DNA of 64,000 nucleotides, from contig NZ_BPMK01000003.1 in assembly GCF_019656455.1 (NCBI RefSeq), positions 186,001-250,000 on the forward strand. The letters are read 5' to 3'. The notes beneath the pieces are model-generated. The model saw only the letters and a program-made list of their open reading frames with translations, was not told where the DNA came from and made no database searches. This document shows, piece by piece, positions 1 to 9,890 of this stretch. Position 1 is the stretch's first letter. Each line of letters starts with the position of its first letter. Position numbers and translations under genes: made by a program. The stretch comes from Noviherbaspirillum aridicola (GTDB taxonomy: Bacteria > Pseudomonadota > Gammaproteobacteria > Burkholderiales > Burkholderiaceae_D).

Positions 1-472
1 CGATGCCGGCCTGCTGTCGCTGCGGCTGCGGGTCGCCGCCGACGGCATGGTGGAGGATGCCGGCGAGGGCTCGCCCGACGTGACGATCAGGGCCAGCATG
101 TCCGACCTGCCGCTGATTGCGCAAAACCGCGAACAGGCGTTTTCCTATGTGCAGATCGACGGCGACGCCGATTTCGCCCACACGATTTCGCAGCTCGCGC
201 AATCGCTGCGCTGGGAAGCAGAGGCCGATCTCGGTCGCGTGATCGGGGATGTGGCCGCGGTGCGGCTGGTCGGCGGCGTGCGCCACGCGCTCGATACCGC
301 GAAGACGGCCCAGCGCAAGCTGGCCGAAAACCTGGCCGAGTACTTCACCGAGGAGCAGCCGTTGCTGGTGCGGCCGCACGCCGTGAATGATTTTTCCGCC
401 GAAGTGAACCGCCTGCGCGACGACGTCGAGCGGATCGCCAAGCGCATCGAGAAGCTGAAGGGAAGCCGCTAA
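1..472 (+). CDS. ubiJ: Ubiquinone biosynthesis accessory factor UbiJ (5' end missing)
   Basis: The reading frame is open from the window edge, so the start codon lies upstream and only the C-terminal part (about 157 residues) is visible. UbiJ is an SCP2-fold lipid-binding protein that, with UbiK, assists the aerobic ubiquinone biosynthesis enzymes in a soluble complex. The visible part matches the family: an SCP2-like segment (around FSYVQIDGDADFAHTI), then a charged C-terminal helix likely to form a coiled coil (about the last 30 residues). The stop codon TAA directly abuts the ATG of ubiB, so the two genes are probably one operon, as is usual in Burkholderiales. The assignment rests on this sequence plus the ubiB neighbour. 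Confidence 0.85.
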   Translation, partial: DAGLLSLRLRVAADGMVEDAGEGSPDVTIRASMSDLPLIAQNREQAFSYVQIDGDADFAHTISQLAQSLRWEAEADLGRVIGDVAAVRLVGGVRHALDTAKTAQRKLAENLAEYFTEEQPLLVRPHAVNDFSAEVNRLRDDVERIAKRIEKLKGSR

Positions 473-2047
473 ATGTTTTTCCGTTTTCTGCGGCTGTTCA
501 AGATCGCCCGCGTCGTCGTCAAGTATGGACTGGACGACATCGCCGTCTCCGGCCTGGCCAGCCCGCGCCTGGCGCGGCTGATCGCCGCGCTGAGCTTCTG
601 GCGCGACATCTCGGCGCCGCGCGGCAAGCGCCTACGCATGGCCCTGGAAGAGCTGGGACCGATCTTCGTCAAGTTCGGCCAGGTGCTCTCGACGCGGCGC
701 GACCTGATGCCGCCCGATATCGCGGCCGAGCTGGCGCTGCTGCAGGACCGCGTGCCGCCCTTCGACAGCGCGCTCGCGGTGCGGCAGATCGAAAAGGCGC
801 TCGGCGCCCATCCCGACGAACTGTTCGCCGAGTTCGAGCGCGAACCGGTGGCGTCCGCGTCCATCGCCCAGGTGCACTTCGCCCGCCTCAGGGACGGCAC
901 GGCGGTCGCGGTCAAGGTGCTGCGGCCGGGCATGAAGCGTTCGATCGAGGAAGACATCGCGCTGATGAAAGTCGCCGCCGGCATGGTGGAGCGGCTGTGG
1001 GCCGACGGCCGCCGCCTGAAGCCGCGCGAGGTGGTCGGCGAGTTCGACAAGTATCTGCATGACGAGCTGGACCTGATGCGCGAGGCGGCCAACGCCAGCC
1101 AGCTGCGCCGCAATTTCACCGGCTCGGACCTGCTGCTGGTGCCCGAGATGTTCTGGGACTACTGCTCGACCTCGGTCATCGTGATGGAGCGCATGCGCGG
1201 CATTCCGATCTCGCAGATCGACCGCCTGGTGGCAGAGGGCGTGGATCTGAAAAAGCTTTCGCGCGACGGCGTCGAAATCTTCTTCACCCAGGTGTTCCGC
1301 GACGGCTTCTTCCATGCCGACATGCACCCGGGGAACATCCTGGTATCGGTGGAGCCGGAGACCTTCGGCCGCTACATCGCGCTCGACTTCGGGATCGTCG
1401 GCACGCTCACCGATTTCGACAAGGACTATCTGTCGCAGAACTTCCTCGCCTTTTTCCGGCGCGACTACAAGCGGGTGGCGGAGGCGCACATCGAGTCCGG
1501 CTGGGCGCCGAAGGATACGCGGGTCGACGAGCTGGAGTCGGCGGTGCGGGCCTGCTGCGAGCCGATTTTCGACCGCCCGCTGCGCGACATCTCCTTCGGA
1601 CAGGTGCTGCTGCGCCTGTTCCAGACCTCGCGCCGCTTCAATGTCGAGGTCCAGCCGCAGCTGGTGCTGCTGCAGAAGACCCTGCTCAACATCGAGGGCC
1701 TCGGCCGCCAGCTCGATCCCGACCTCGATCTCTGGAAGACGGCCAAGCCCTATCTCGAACGCTGGATGCAGGAACAGATAGGCTGGCGCGGCATGATCGC
1801 CAAGCTCAAGGAAGAGGCGCCGCACTACAACAAGGTGCTGCCGCAGCTGCCGCGCCTGGTTCACCAGGCGCTGACCGGCGCTTCCGAGCGGCCGCAGGAG
1901 ACGGTGGATCTGCTGCGCAAAGTGCTCGACGAGCAGCGCCGCACCAACCGCCTGCTGACCTTCGGCGTCTATTTCGGCGGCGGCATCGCGGCGGGCATCG
2001 TGATCGCCCAGATGTTCGCGCGCTGGGCACAGTTCATGCACTGGTAA
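473..2047 (+). CDS. ubiB: Ubiquinone biosynthesis regulatory protein kinase-like UbiB
   Basis: A 524-residue member of the ABC1/ADCK/UbiB atypical kinase family, needed for coenzyme Q biosynthesis and thought to use ATPase activity to move or expose lipid intermediates at the membrane. Diagnostic elements are visible: the family-specific KFGQ motif at residues 67-70, the HPGN catalytic-loop equivalent near residue 282 (DMHPGN) and the DFG metal-binding motif near residue 305. The C-terminus carries a glycine-rich hydrophobic hairpin (roughly residues 496-520) expected to anchor it in the inner membrane. Length is typical. It starts immediately after the ubiJ stop, and a methyltransferase gene follows after 4 bases. 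Confidence 0.95.
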   Translation: MFFRFLRLFKIARVVVKYGLDDIAVSGLASPRLARLIAALSFWRDISAPRGKRLRMALEELGPIFVKFGQVLSTRRDLMPPDIAAELALLQDRVPPFDSALAVRQIEKALGAHPDELFAEFEREPVASASIAQVHFARLRDGTAVAVKVLRPGMKRSIEEDIALMKVAAGMVERLWADGRRLKPREVVGEFDKYLHDELDLMREAANASQLRRNFTGSDLLLVPEMFWDYCSTSVIVMERMRGIPISQIDRLVAEGVDLKKLSRDGVEIFFTQVFRDGFFHADMHPGNILVSVEPETFGRYIALDFGIVGTLTDFDKDYLSQNFLAFFRRDYKRVAEAHIESGWAPKDTRVDELESAVRACCEPIFDRPLRDISFGQVLLRLFQTSRRFNVEVQPQLVLLQKTLLNIEGLGRQLDPDLDLWKTAKPYLERWMQEQIGWRGMIAKLKEEAPHYNKVLPQLPRLVHQALTGASERPQETVDLLRKVLDEQRRTNRLLTFGVYFGGGIAAGIVIAQMFARWAQFMHW

Positions 2048-2051
2048 CGCC

Positions 2052-2675
2052 GTGACGACGCCCGACTTCAAGAGCCGCGACCCCAACCAGGCCGATTTCT
2101 GGACCGAGCGCTTTGCGCAGGACTTCACGCCCTGGGACCGGGGCGCCGCGCCGCAGGATTTCGCCGCGTTCGTCGCCGGTTCGCCGCGCCGCTATGCGAC
2201 GCTGATTCCCGGTTGCGGGGCGGGGCACGAGGTGGCGCTGCTGGGCGAGGCCGGCTGGGACGTGACGGCGATCGACTTTTCCCCGGCGGCGGTGGACGCC
2301 GCGCGGCAGAAGCTGGGCATCTGGGGCGAGCGGGTGCGGCAGGCGGATTTCTTTGCCTTCGTGCCGGACAGGCCGGTCGAGCTGATCTACGAACGGGCCT
2401 TCCTCTGCGCGCTGCCGCGCGAGCGATGGCCGGAGATCGTCCGGCGCTACGCCGGTCTGCTGGCGCCGGGCGGTTTGCTGGCGGGGTATTTTTATTTCGA
2501 CGCAGCGCCCAAGGGTCCGCCGTTCGGCGCCGATCCGGTGCAGCTGCGCGCCATGCTGGAGTCCTGGTTCGAGCAGATCGAAGACAGGGCGGTCGGCGAT
2601 TCCATCCCGGTGTTCGCCGGCCGGGAGCGCTGGCAGGTCTGGCGCCGGCGGGAACGGGACGCCGCCCCGGGCTGA
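2052..2675 (+). CDS. TPMT-like SAM-dependent methyltransferase
   Basis: A 207-residue class I methyltransferase starting at GTG, four bases after the ubiB stop. The N-terminal block DFWTERFAQDFTPWDRG and the SAM-binding glycine motif PGCGAGHE (about residues 55-62), followed by the acidic AIDFS, match the thiopurine S-methyltransferase-like family found after ubiB in many Burkholderiales. The substrate is unknown: family members act on thiols, selenium or tellurium compounds or other small acceptors. The tight spacing suggests co-transcription with ubiJ-ubiB, but a role in ubiquinone synthesis is not shown by the sequence. There is no clear Shine-Dalgarno; the start is chosen by family alignment at the conserved N-terminus. 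Confidence 0.8.
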   Translation: MTTPDFKSRDPNQADFWTERFAQDFTPWDRGAAPQDFAAFVAGSPRRYATLIPGCGAGHEVALLGEAGWDVTAIDFSPAAVDAARQKLGIWGERVRQADFFAFVPDRPVELIYERAFLCALPRERWPEIVRRYAGLLAPGGLLAGYFYFDAAPKGPPFGADPVQLRAMLESWFEQIEDRAVGDSIPVFAGRERWQVWRRRERDAAPG

Positions 2676-2733
2676 TGCCGGAAAAAGTGTGGCGGAGAGG
2701 ATGCAGCGACGCGGAAGACGTACCGATTTTCAA

Positions 2734-2739
2734 TATAAT
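2734..2739 (+). promoter_or_regulatory. Candidate -10 element upstream of the symporter
   Basis: A perfect TATAAT lies 30 bases before the symporter ATG in an otherwise GC-rich stretch. No convincing -35 element is visible 16-18 bases upstream, so this is only a candidate. Confidence 0.35.
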
Positions 2740-2768
2740 TGGCCCATTTTTCTTCGGAGCAAGCCCGG

Positions 2769-4238
2769 ATGAACGTCACCCTGATTTCCTTCGTCGTGCT
2801 GTATCTGCTGGGCACCCTCGCTCTGGGCGTGTGGGCCGGCACCCGCGTCCACAACACGGCCGATTTCGCCGTGGCCGGGCGCAGCCTGCCGCTGGTCATG
2901 GTGATCACCACCACCTTCGCCACCTGGTTCGGCGCCGAGACGGTGATGGGCATCCCGGCCCGCTTCGTACAAGGGGGGCTCGGCGAGATCGTCGAAGACC
3001 CGTTCGGCGCGGGCATGTGCCTGGTCCTGGTCGGCCTGTTCTTCGCCGCGCGCCTGTACCGCCTCAATCTGCTGACCATCGGCGACTTCTTCCGCCAGCG
3101 CTACGGCAAGGGCGTGGAAGTGTTCTGCTCCGCCGCCATCATCCTCAGCTATCTCGGCTGGGTGGCCGCCCAGGTCACCGCCCTCGGCCTCGTCTTCAAC
3201 GTGCTGACCGGCGGCGCGATGTCGGTCGCCACCGGCATGATCGTCGGCACGCTGGCGGTGCTCATCTACGTGGTGGTCGGCGGCTTCCTCGCCGTCGCCT
3301 GGACCGATTTCATCCAGATGATCGTGCTGGTGGTCGGCATGTCCATCATCGCCGTCTTCTCGGCCGACCTCGCCGGCGGCACGGACAAGGTGCTGGCCGT
3401 CGCCGGCGAACAGGACCTCTGGAATTTCTTCCCCGAGCCGAGCTTCGTCGAACTCGCCGGCTTCATCGGCGCCGCCCTGACCATGATGCTGGGCAGCATC
3501 CCGCAGCAGGACGTCTTCCAGCGCGTGATGTCGGCGAAGGATGCGAATACGGCGCGCAACGGCGCGATCATCGGCGGCGTCAGCTACATCCTGTTTGCCT
3601 TCGTGCCGATGTTCGTGGTGCTGTGCGCGGTGATGGTGATGGGCAGTGAAGGCATGGAACTGGCCAAGAACGACTACCAGCGCCTGCTGCCCACCTTCGT
3701 GCTGACCCAGATGCCGCTGGTCATGCAGATCCTGTTCTTCGGCGCCCTGCTGTCGGCGATCAAGAGCACGTCGTCGGCGACCCTGCTGGCGCCGTCGACC
3801 AGCTTCACCGAAAACATCCTCAAGAACCTGCGCCCGAACATGAGCGACCGCGAGCAGCGGCTCGCGATGCGCATCACCATCGTCGTCTTCGCCGGGCTGG
3901 TGCTCGCCTACGCGATCGCGATGCAGGGCACCTCAATCTACGACCTGGTGTCGTCGGCCTACCAGGTGACCTTGGTCGGCGCCTTCGTGCCGCTCGCCGT
4001 CGGCCTGTACTGGAAGCGGGCGACCACCCAGGGCGCGATCTTTTCGATCGCCGCCGGCGTCGGCACCTGGATCCTGTTCTTCCCGCAGGTGAGCGGCCTG
4101 GGCGACTCCTTCCCGCCGCAGCTGGCCGGCCTGATCGCCGCCCTGACCGGCATGTTCGCCGGCTCGCTGCTGCCGCAGGTGCTGAAGAACCGCCACGACG
4201 GACACATCCATCACCTCAAGGCGCACGGCCAGCACTGA
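2769..4238 (+). CDS. Sodium:solute symporter family transporter
   Basis: A 489-residue inner-membrane protein with about 13 predicted hydrophobic segments spread along its whole length, matching the SSS family (PutP/PanF/SglT relatives) that couples sodium entry to uptake of an organic solute. Family features are the N-terminal helix followed by FAVAGRSLP and the segment TWFGAETVMGIPARF. The substrate cannot be read from the sequence. The ATG at 2769 is preferred over an upstream TTG at 2739 because it follows a purine-rich GGAG and starts directly at the first membrane helix. It stands alone: it has its own candidate -10 element, and another candidate promoter precedes the next gene. Confidence 0.9.
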   Translation: MNVTLISFVVLYLLGTLALGVWAGTRVHNTADFAVAGRSLPLVMVITTTFATWFGAETVMGIPARFVQGGLGEIVEDPFGAGMCLVLVGLFFAARLYRLNLLTIGDFFRQRYGKGVEVFCSAAIILSYLGWVAAQVTALGLVFNVLTGGAMSVATGMIVGTLAVLIYVVVGGFLAVAWTDFIQMIVLVVGMSIIAVFSADLAGGTDKVLAVAGEQDLWNFFPEPSFVELAGFIGAALTMMLGSIPQQDVFQRVMSAKDANTARNGAIIGGVSYILFAFVPMFVVLCAVMVMGSEGMELAKNDYQRLLPTFVLTQMPLVMQILFFGALLSAIKSTSSATLLAPSTSFTENILKNLRPNMSDREQRLAMRITIVVFAGLVLAYAIAMQGTSIYDLVSSAYQVTLVGAFVPLAVGLYWKRATTQGAIFSIAAGVGTWILFFPQVSGLGDSFPPQLAGLIAALTGMFAGSLLPQVLKNRHDGHIHHLKAHGQH

Positions 4239-4301
4239 AGGGAGGCGGGCAGCCGCCTCCCGCGATGACGGAACGGCATCCTATATTTCCTGGAAAACCT
4301 T

Positions 4302-4307
4302 TATAAT
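4302..4307 (+). promoter_or_regulatory. Candidate -10 element upstream of the FmdB-like gene
   Basis: A perfect TATAAT lies 34 bases before the start of the zinc-ribbon gene. A matching -35 element is not evident. It is the likely promoter of the fmdB-DUF502-aspS group, given the gap after the symporter. Confidence 0.35.
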
Positions 4308-4341
4308 TCAGGGTTTTGTACACTTTTTGCGGAGATATTCG

Positions 4342-4644
4342 ATGCCTATCTATGCTTATCGCTGCGAATCCTGCGGTTTTTCCAAGGACGTCCTGCAAAA
4401 GGTCTCCGACGCACCCCTGACCGACTGCCCCGAGTGCAGCAAGAGCACGTTCAGGAAGCAGCTGACGGCCGCCGGCTTCCAGCTCAAGGGTACCGGCTGG
4501 TACGTGACCGACTTCCGCAACGGCAGCGGCGGCACTTCCAAGCCGGCCACGACCAGCACCACCGACAGCGGCGCGAAAACGGACTCCGGAACCGCGACCG
4601 CAGCCCCGGCCGCTGCCCCGGCGCCTGCACCCAGCGCCGGCTGA
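4342..4644 (+). CDS. FmdB family zinc-ribbon protein
   Basis: A 100-residue small protein that begins with the family hallmark MPIYAYRCESCG. Two CxxC pairs (Cys8/Cys11 and Cys29/Cys32) form a zinc ribbon within the first 40 residues. The tail from about residue 60 is low-complexity, rich in Thr, Ala, Ser and Pro, and probably disordered. FmdB-type proteins were first noted as putative regulators in methylotrophs, but their function is unclear. A GGAG ribosome binding site lies 7 bases before this ATG; a longer in-frame start at 4327 is not needed. It precedes the DUF502 gene and aspS, an order commonly seen in betaproteobacteria. Confidence 0.88.
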   Translation: MPIYAYRCESCGFSKDVLQKVSDAPLTDCPECSKSTFRKQLTAAGFQLKGTGWYVTDFRNGSGGTSKPATTSTTDSGAKTDSGTATAAPAAAPAPAPSAG

Positions 4645-4673
4645 CCTCCGTCACCTGACCTCCGACCTCTGAG

Positions 4674-5303
4674 ATGCGTAAATATTTCATCACCGGCCTG
4701 CTGATCCTGGTCCCGCTCGTCATCACCGTCTGGGTGCTGAAGCTGATCCTGACCACGATGGACCAGTCGCTGCTGCTGCTGCCCGAGGACTGGCAGCCGA
4801 ACAAGCTGTTCGGTTTCCAGATCACCGGCATGGGCGCGGTGCTCACGGTGCTGGTGGTGTTCCTGACCGGCGTGCTGGCCCGCAACTTCATCGGCACGCG
4901 CATCGTGCACCTGTGGGAGCGCCTGCTCGGCCGCATCCCCATCGTCAACTCGATCTATTCGAGCGTCAAGCAGGTGTCCGACACGCTGTTCTCGTCCTCC
5001 GGCAATGCCTTCCGCAAGGCGGTGCTGATCCGCTATCCGCACCAGAACGCCTGGACCATCGCGTTTCTGACCGGCGTGCCCGGCGGCGATGTGAAGAACC
5101 ATCTCGCCGGCGACTACATCAGCGTCTATGTGCCGACCACGCCGAACCCGACCTCGGGCTTCTTCCTGATGCTGCCGCGCGCCGACACGATCGAGCTCGA
5201 CATGTCGGTGGACGAGGCGCTGAAGTACATTGTCTCCATGGGCGTGGTCGCGCCCCCGGCGGCAACGCAGAAGGCACCGAAGGCCGTGCCGGTCCGGACC
5301 TGA
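4674..5303 (+). CDS. DUF502 family membrane protein
   Basis: A 209-residue protein with two N-terminal membrane helices (about residues 5-25 and 52-72) and a cytoplasmic region containing the family signature [14 protein letters not shown], followed by a beta-rich domain. It matches DUF502, a family of unknown function found widely in proteobacteria and, as distant relatives, in plants (COV proteins). It lies 29 bases after the fmdB-like gene and 79 bases before aspS, probably in one transcription unit. No enzyme function can be assigned. Confidence 0.88.
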   Translation: MRKYFITGLLILVPLVITVWVLKLILTTMDQSLLLLPEDWQPNKLFGFQITGMGAVLTVLVVFLTGVLARNFIGTRIVHLWERLLGRIPIVNSIYSSVKQVSDTLFSSSGNAFRKAVLIRYPHQNAWTIAFLTGVPGGDVKNHLAGDYISVYVPTTPNPTSGFFLMLPRADTIELDMSVDEALKYIVSMGVVAPPAATQKAPKAVPVRT

Positions 5304-5382
5304 CGCGGGCCAACATTTTCACGACGCCGCGCGCCCCGCAGCACGCGCCGGCGCTTACCAAGATCTGATACTGGAAAACACT

Positions 5383-7185
5383 ATGTCTATGCGAACTCAT
5401 TACTGCGGCCTCGTCAGCGAGGAATTGCTCGGCCAAACCGTCAGCCTGTGCGGCTGGGTGCATCGCCGGCGCGATCACGGCGGCGTGATCTTCATCGACC
5501 TGCGCGACCGCGAAGGCCTGGTGCAGGTGGTGTGCGATCCCGACCGCGCGGACGTCTTCAAGACCGCCGAGGCCGTGCGTAATGAGTATTGCGTGCGCAT
5601 CACCGGCGTGGTGCGCAACCGCCCGGAAGGCACCACCAACGCCAACCTGAAATCCGGCAAGATCGAAGTGCTGTGCCATGACCTCGAAGTGCTCAACGCC
5701 TCGGTCACGCCGCCGTTCCAGCTCGACGACGACAACCTGTCCGAGACCACGCGCCTGACCCATCGCGTGCTCGACCTGCGCCGCCCGCAGATGCAGAAGA
5801 ACCTGCGCCTGCGCTACCAGACCACGATGGAAGTGCGCAAATTCCTCGACGCCAACGGCTTCATCGACATCGAGACCCCGATGCTGACCAAGTCGACGCC
5901 GGAAGGCGCGCGCGACTACCTGGTGCCGTCGCGCGTGAACCCGGGCAATTTCTTCGCGCTGCCGCAGTCGCCGCAGCTGTTCAAGCAGCTGCTGATGGTG
6001 TCGAACTTCGACCGCTACTACCAGATCACCAAGTGCTTCCGCGACGAGGACCTGCGCGCCGACCGCCAGCCGGAATTCACCCAGATCGACTGCGAGACCT
6101 CGTTCATGAACGAGCAGGAGATCCGCGACCTGTTCGAGGGCATGATCCGCGGCGTGTTCAAGAACGTGCTGGATGTCGAGCTGCCGAACCCGTTCCCGGT
6201 CATGCAGTATTCCGAGGCGATGGGCCTGTACGGTTCCGACAAGCCCGACATGCGCGTCAAGCTGCAGTTCACCGACCTGACCGCGGTGATGAAGGATGTC
6301 GAGTTCAAGGTCTTCTCCGGCGCCGCCAACATGGAAGGCGGCCGCGTGGTAGGCCTGCGCATCCCGGGCGGCGGCCAGATGCCGCGTTCCGAGATCGACG
6401 CCTACACCCAGTTCGTCGCCATCTACGGCGCCAAGGGCCTGGCCTACATCAAGGTCAATGAAAAGGCCAAGGGCCGCGACGGCCTGCAGTCGCCGATCGT
6501 CAAGAACATCCACGACGCCGCGCTGGCCGCCATCATCGAGCAGACCGGCGCGCAGGACGGCGACCTGATCTTCTTCGGCGCCGACAAGGCCAAGGTCGTC
6601 AACGACGCCATCGGCGCGCTGCGCGTGAAGATCGGCCACAGCGACTTCGGCCGCAAGAACGGCCTGTTCGAAGACTCCTGGAAGCCGCTGTGGGTCGTGG
6701 ACTTCCCGATGTTCGAGTACGACGAGGACGACCAGCGCTACGTGGCCGCCCACCATCCGTTCACCTCGCCCAAGGACGGCCATGAAGACCTGCTCGAGAC
6801 CGATCCGGGCAAGGCGCTGGCCAAGGCCTACGACATGGTGCTCAACGGCTGGGAGCTGGGCGGCGGGTCGGTGCGTATCCATCGCGCCGACGTGCAGAGC
6901 AAGGTGTTCCGCGCGCTCAAGATCGACGCCGAGGAGGCGCAGCTCAAGTTCGGCTTCCTGCTCGACGCGCTGCAGTACGGCGCGCCCCCGCACGGCGGCC
7001 TGGCCTTCGGTCTCGACCGCCTGGTCACGATGATGGCCGGCGCCGAGTCGATCCGCGACGTGATCGCCTTCCCGAAGACCCAGCGCGCCCAGTGCCTGCT
7101 GACCCAGGCGCCGTCCGAGGTCGACGAGAAGCAGCTGCGCGAGCTGCACATCCGCCTGCGCAACGTCGAGGCTGCCAAGGCATAA
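5383..7185 (+). CDS. aspS: Aspartyl-tRNA synthetase
   Basis: A 600-residue class II aminoacyl-tRNA synthetase of bacterial type, charging tRNA-Asp. It has an N-terminal OB-fold anticodon-binding domain (about residues 15-105), a catalytic core with motif 2 around [18 protein letters not shown], the bacterial GAD insertion domain, and motif 3 [10 protein letters not shown] near the C-terminus. The ATG at 5383 is chosen over in-frame upstream codons because the conserved start MRTHYCG follows directly. Whether it also charges tRNA-Asn cannot be decided from this sequence. A strong intrinsic terminator follows. Confidence 0.97.
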   Translation: MSMRTHYCGLVSEELLGQTVSLCGWVHRRRDHGGVIFIDLRDREGLVQVVCDPDRADVFKTAEAVRNEYCVRITGVVRNRPEGTTNANLKSGKIEVLCHDLEVLNASVTPPFQLDDDNLSETTRLTHRVLDLRRPQMQKNLRLRYQTTMEVRKFLDANGFIDIETPMLTKSTPEGARDYLVPSRVNPGNFFALPQSPQLFKQLLMVSNFDRYYQITKCFRDEDLRADRQPEFTQIDCETSFMNEQEIRDLFEGMIRGVFKNVLDVELPNPFPVMQYSEAMGLYGSDKPDMRVKLQFTDLTAVMKDVEFKVFSGAANMEGGRVVGLRIPGGGQMPRSEIDAYTQFVAIYGAKGLAYIKVNEKAKGRDGLQSPIVKNIHDAALAAIIEQTGAQDGDLIFFGADKAKVVNDAIGALRVKIGHSDFGRKNGLFEDSWKPLWVVDFPMFEYDEDDQRYVAAHHPFTSPKDGHEDLLETDPGKALAKAYDMVLNGWELGGGSVRIHRADVQSKVFRALKIDAEEAQLKFGFLLDALQYGAPPHGGLAFGLDRLVTMMAGAESIRDVIAFPKTQRAQCLLTQAPSEVDEKQLRELHIRLRNVEAAKA

Positions 7186-7202
7186 GCCGTCTCCGGCTGC
7201 GG

Positions 7203-7234
7203 AAAAAGGCGCGTCCCCGGGTCGCGCCTTTTTT
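7203..7234 (+). terminator. Intrinsic terminator after aspS
   Basis: The hairpin has a 6-bp GC stem GGCGCG/CGCGCC, extended by A-U pairs from flanking A5 and T-runs, with a 9-base loop, and runs into a stretch of six T. It closes the fmdB-DUF502-aspS unit. Confidence 0.9.
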
Positions 7235-7294
7235 GTTGCGGCCGACGATTTTTGCCTTCGGTTATCATCTGCGCACCAGCAGCCGCGACAGCCC

Positions 7295-7789
7295 ATGCAA
7301 AAGCCCTACAAGATCCCCGAATCCGTCCTCGTCGTGATCCACACGCCGGAACTCGACGTCCTGCTGATCGAGCGCGCCGACAAGCCGGGCTACTGGCAGT
7401 CGGTCACCGGCTCGAAGGACCGCGAGGATGAACCGCTGGCCGAAACGGCGGTGCGCGAGGTCTTCGAGGAAACCGGCATTCTTATCGCCGACGAAACTTC
7501 CGGCGAGCAGCAGGGTTCCAACCGCGTGTCGCGCAGCCGGCTGGTGGACTGGCAGTTGTCCAACGTCTACGAGATCTATCCGGTCTGGCGCCATCGCTAC
7601 GCGCCCGGCGTGACCCGCAACACCGAACACGTGTTCGGCCTGTGCGTGCCGCGCGGCATACCGGTCGTGCTGGCTCCGCGCGAACATACCGCTTATCGCT
7701 GGCTGCCCTGGAGGGAAGCGGCCGACCAGTGTTTTTCACCCTCGAACGCGGAAGCCATCCTGCTGCTGCCGGCCCATCGCAGGTGCTGA
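7295..7789 (+). CDS. nudB: Dihydroneopterin triphosphate diphosphatase (Nudix hydrolase)
   Basis: A 164-residue Nudix hydrolase. NudB removes pyrophosphate from dihydroneopterin triphosphate in the folate pathway. The Nudix box spans residues 39-62: Gly39, Glu46, then REVFEETG at 54-61. One extra residue sits between the Gly and the first Glu compared with the textbook spacing; from memory this is usual in Burkholderiales NudB. The N-terminus KIPESVLVVIHT and the WQSVTGS segment before the box also fit NudB rather than MutT or RppH. It lies between aspS and an EEP-family gene, as is typical for the group. Confidence 0.88.
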   Translation: MQKPYKIPESVLVVIHTPELDVLLIERADKPGYWQSVTGSKDREDEPLAETAVREVFEETGILIADETSGEQQGSNRVSRSRLVDWQLSNVYEIYPVWRHRYAPGVTRNTEHVFGLCVPRGIPVVLAPREHTAYRWLPWREAADQCFSPSNAEAILLLPAHRRC

Positions 7790-7823
7790 ATGCCGCAGGC
7801 CTTCCGTCCACATGATTGATTGC

Positions 7824-8627
7824 ATGAAGCTACGGATCGCCACCTACAACATTCACAAGGGGGTCAGCACGCTGCGCAGCATGCCGCGCGTGCATGCGCT
7901 CAAGCAGGCGCTGGCGTCGATGGAAGCCGACATCCTGTTCCTGCAGGAAGTGCAGGGCCGACATGACAAGTACCAGACCCGCCACGCCGGACTGTGGCCG
8001 GAAGTCGAACAGCACCGTTTCTTCGCCGGCGAATCGCATCATTCCGCCTACGGCATGAACGCGGTCTACGACCATGGCCATCACGGCAATGCGCTGATCA
8101 GCCGTTACCACATCCTGTCCTCGTCCAACCACGACGTCTCGGACCACGCCTATGAATCGCGCGGCATCCTGCACTGCGTGGTGGAGACGCCGGCGGTGGC
8201 GGTGCACTGCTACGTGATCCATCTCGGCCTGTTCGCGCGCAGCCGCCGCCGCCAGACCGAGGCGCTGGTGGAAGCCGTGCACAAGTTCTCGCCGCCCGAT
8301 GCGCCGCTGATCATCGCCGGCGATTTCAACGACTGGACCAACCAGCTCAGCGCCACCCTGCGCGAGCAGCTCGGCGTGACCGAAGTGTTCGACGAGAACA
8401 TTCCGTCGCGCGGCTTCGGCACCTATCTGCGGCGGCTCGGCGGCCGGGGACCGCAGCTGCGGCCCGCGCGCACCTTCCCGGCGGCGCTGCCTTGGCTGCG
8501 GCTGGACCGGATCTACGTGCGCGGCTTCCGCATCGAGTCGGCGCAGGTGCTGCATGGCCCGATCTGGGCCAAGCTGTCGGACCATGCCCCGATCGTGGCT
8601 TCGCTGGAGTTGAAGACCGGCCTGTAA
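7824..8627 (+). CDS. Endonuclease/exonuclease/phosphatase family protein
   Basis: A 267-residue EEP-fold metal-dependent phosphodiesterase. Visible catalytic signatures are the N-terminal TYNIHKG, the metal-ligand segment FLQEVQG, the central GDFNDW with catalytic Asp and Asn, and the C-terminal SDHAPI with the general-base His. The natural substrate (nucleic acid or phospholipid headgroup) is not known. The gene sits between nudB and clsB and is probably co-transcribed with clsB, so a role in phospholipid metabolism is possible but only by association. A second in-frame ATG at 7812 would add four residues; the later ATG is chosen because homologues start at MKLRIATYN. Confidence 0.88.
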   Translation: MKLRIATYNIHKGVSTLRSMPRVHALKQALASMEADILFLQEVQGRHDKYQTRHAGLWPEVEQHRFFAGESHHSAYGMNAVYDHGHHGNALISRYHILSSSNHDVSDHAYESRGILHCVVETPAVAVHCYVIHLGLFARSRRRQTEALVEAVHKFSPPDAPLIIAGDFNDWTNQLSATLREQLGVTEVFDENIPSRGFGTYLRRLGGRGPQLRPARTFPAALPWLRLDRIYVRGFRIESAQVLHGPIWAKLSDHAPIVASLELKTGL

Positions 8628-8663
8628 AATGGGCCGCATCGCCCCGTCATCGGACCCGTCCCC

Positions 8664-9830
8664 ATGCGCCCGATAGAGTTCGTCGCCCACAACCACGTCA
8701 CGCTGCTGCACAGCGGGGCCGAGTTTTTCCCGGCGCTGATCGCGGCGATCGACGGCGCGCGCTTCGAAGTGCACCTGGAAACCTATATCTTCACGCTCGA
8801 CCAGACCGGGGTGCAGGTCAGGGATGCGCTGCTGCGGGCGGCCGCGCGGGGCATCACGGTCAACGTGATCACGGACTGGCTCGGCACCGGGCACAGGCAG
8901 TCGGTGCTGCTCAACCGCGCATTGAAGGCGGGCGGCGTGCAGCACAAGGTATTCAATTCCTGGTTCCGGCGCGGCGTCACCCGCAGCCATCGCAAGATCT
9001 GCACCGTCGACCGCAGCGTCGCCTTCCTCGGCGGACTCAACATCAATCACGACATGGTGTCGGACGACGGCTTCGATACGCCGCTGCCGGCGCCGCGCTG
9101 GGACTTCGCGGTACGCGTGCAGGGACCGCTGGTCGCGCACATCCATCGGGAAGTGCAGGAACAGTGGCAGCTGCTGCACGGCCTCGGCCTGCGCGACCGC
9201 TGGGAGCTGTTCCGCGAACGGCGCCGCCATCCGCACGGCATCCAGCACGGCGTGGCGGAGGCCGCGCTGGTGGTGCGCGACAACCTGCGCAACCGGCGCA
9301 CCATCCAGCGCACCTATCTCAAGGCGCTCGGCAACGCGCGCAAGAGCGCGCTGCTCGCCAATCCTTATTTCGCGCCGGGGCGCAAGCTGCGCGACGGCCT
9401 CGCGGCGGCCGCGCGGCGCGGCGTCGATGTGACGCTGCTGCTCGGCGTCGGCCAGTTCCGGCTGCAGGATGCGGTCGCGCATTCGTTCTATCCCAAGCTG
9501 CTCAAGAGCGGCGTCAAGGTGGTCGAGTACCGCAAGACCCAGCTGCACGGCAAGGTCGCGGTGATCGACGATGAATGGGCGACGGTCGGCTCCAGCAACT
9601 GGGACGGGCTCAGCCTGCTGGTCAACCAGGAGGCCAACGTGGTGGTGCGCGACCAGGCCTTCGCGCGCTCGCTGCGCGAGCACATCGAGCGCGCGGTGCA
9701 GGAGGGCGTGCACGTGCGGCTGGAGGACTACGCCAACATCCCCTGGTACGAGCGGGTATGGCACGGGGCGGCGTACTGGATCTACAGGATCGTCCTGAGG
9801 GCGATCACGCTCGGGCGTTATTCCGAGTGA
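8664..9830 (+). CDS. clsB: Cardiolipin synthase B
   Basis: A 388-residue phospholipase D superfamily enzyme that forms cardiolipin at the inner membrane. Two HKD motifs are present: HRKICTVD starting at residue 109 and HGKVAVID starting at residue 295, each followed by the GG or GSSN segment that completes the catalytic site. There is no N-terminal pair of membrane helices of the ClsA type, so the ClsB class fits better. The C-terminal segment around WHGAAYWIYRIVL could associate with the membrane. It follows the EEP gene by 36 bases. Confidence 0.92.
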   Translation: MRPIEFVAHNHVTLLHSGAEFFPALIAAIDGARFEVHLETYIFTLDQTGVQVRDALLRAAARGITVNVITDWLGTGHRQSVLLNRALKAGGVQHKVFNSWFRRGVTRSHRKICTVDRSVAFLGGLNINHDMVSDDGFDTPLPAPRWDFAVRVQGPLVAHIHREVQEQWQLLHGLGLRDRWELFRERRRHPHGIQHGVAEAALVVRDNLRNRRTIQRTYLKALGNARKSALLANPYFAPGRKLRDGLAAAARRGVDVTLLLGVGQFRLQDAVAHSFYPKLLKSGVKVVEYRKTQLHGKVAVIDDEWATVGSSNWDGLSLLVNQEANVVVRDQAFARSLREHIERAVQEGVHVRLEDYANIPWYERVWHGAAYWIYRIVLRAITLGRYSE

Positions 9831-9890
9831 CGGCGCCGGCATGAAACCCGGGGCGGGCAGGGCGGCGTGCCCCGCTGCGTGCCTGCCGCG

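Noticed and set aside
5230-5382. Longer aspS start
   Set aside because: The added segment is Arg-rich, overlaps the end of the DUF502 gene and is not part of aspartyl-tRNA synthetases.
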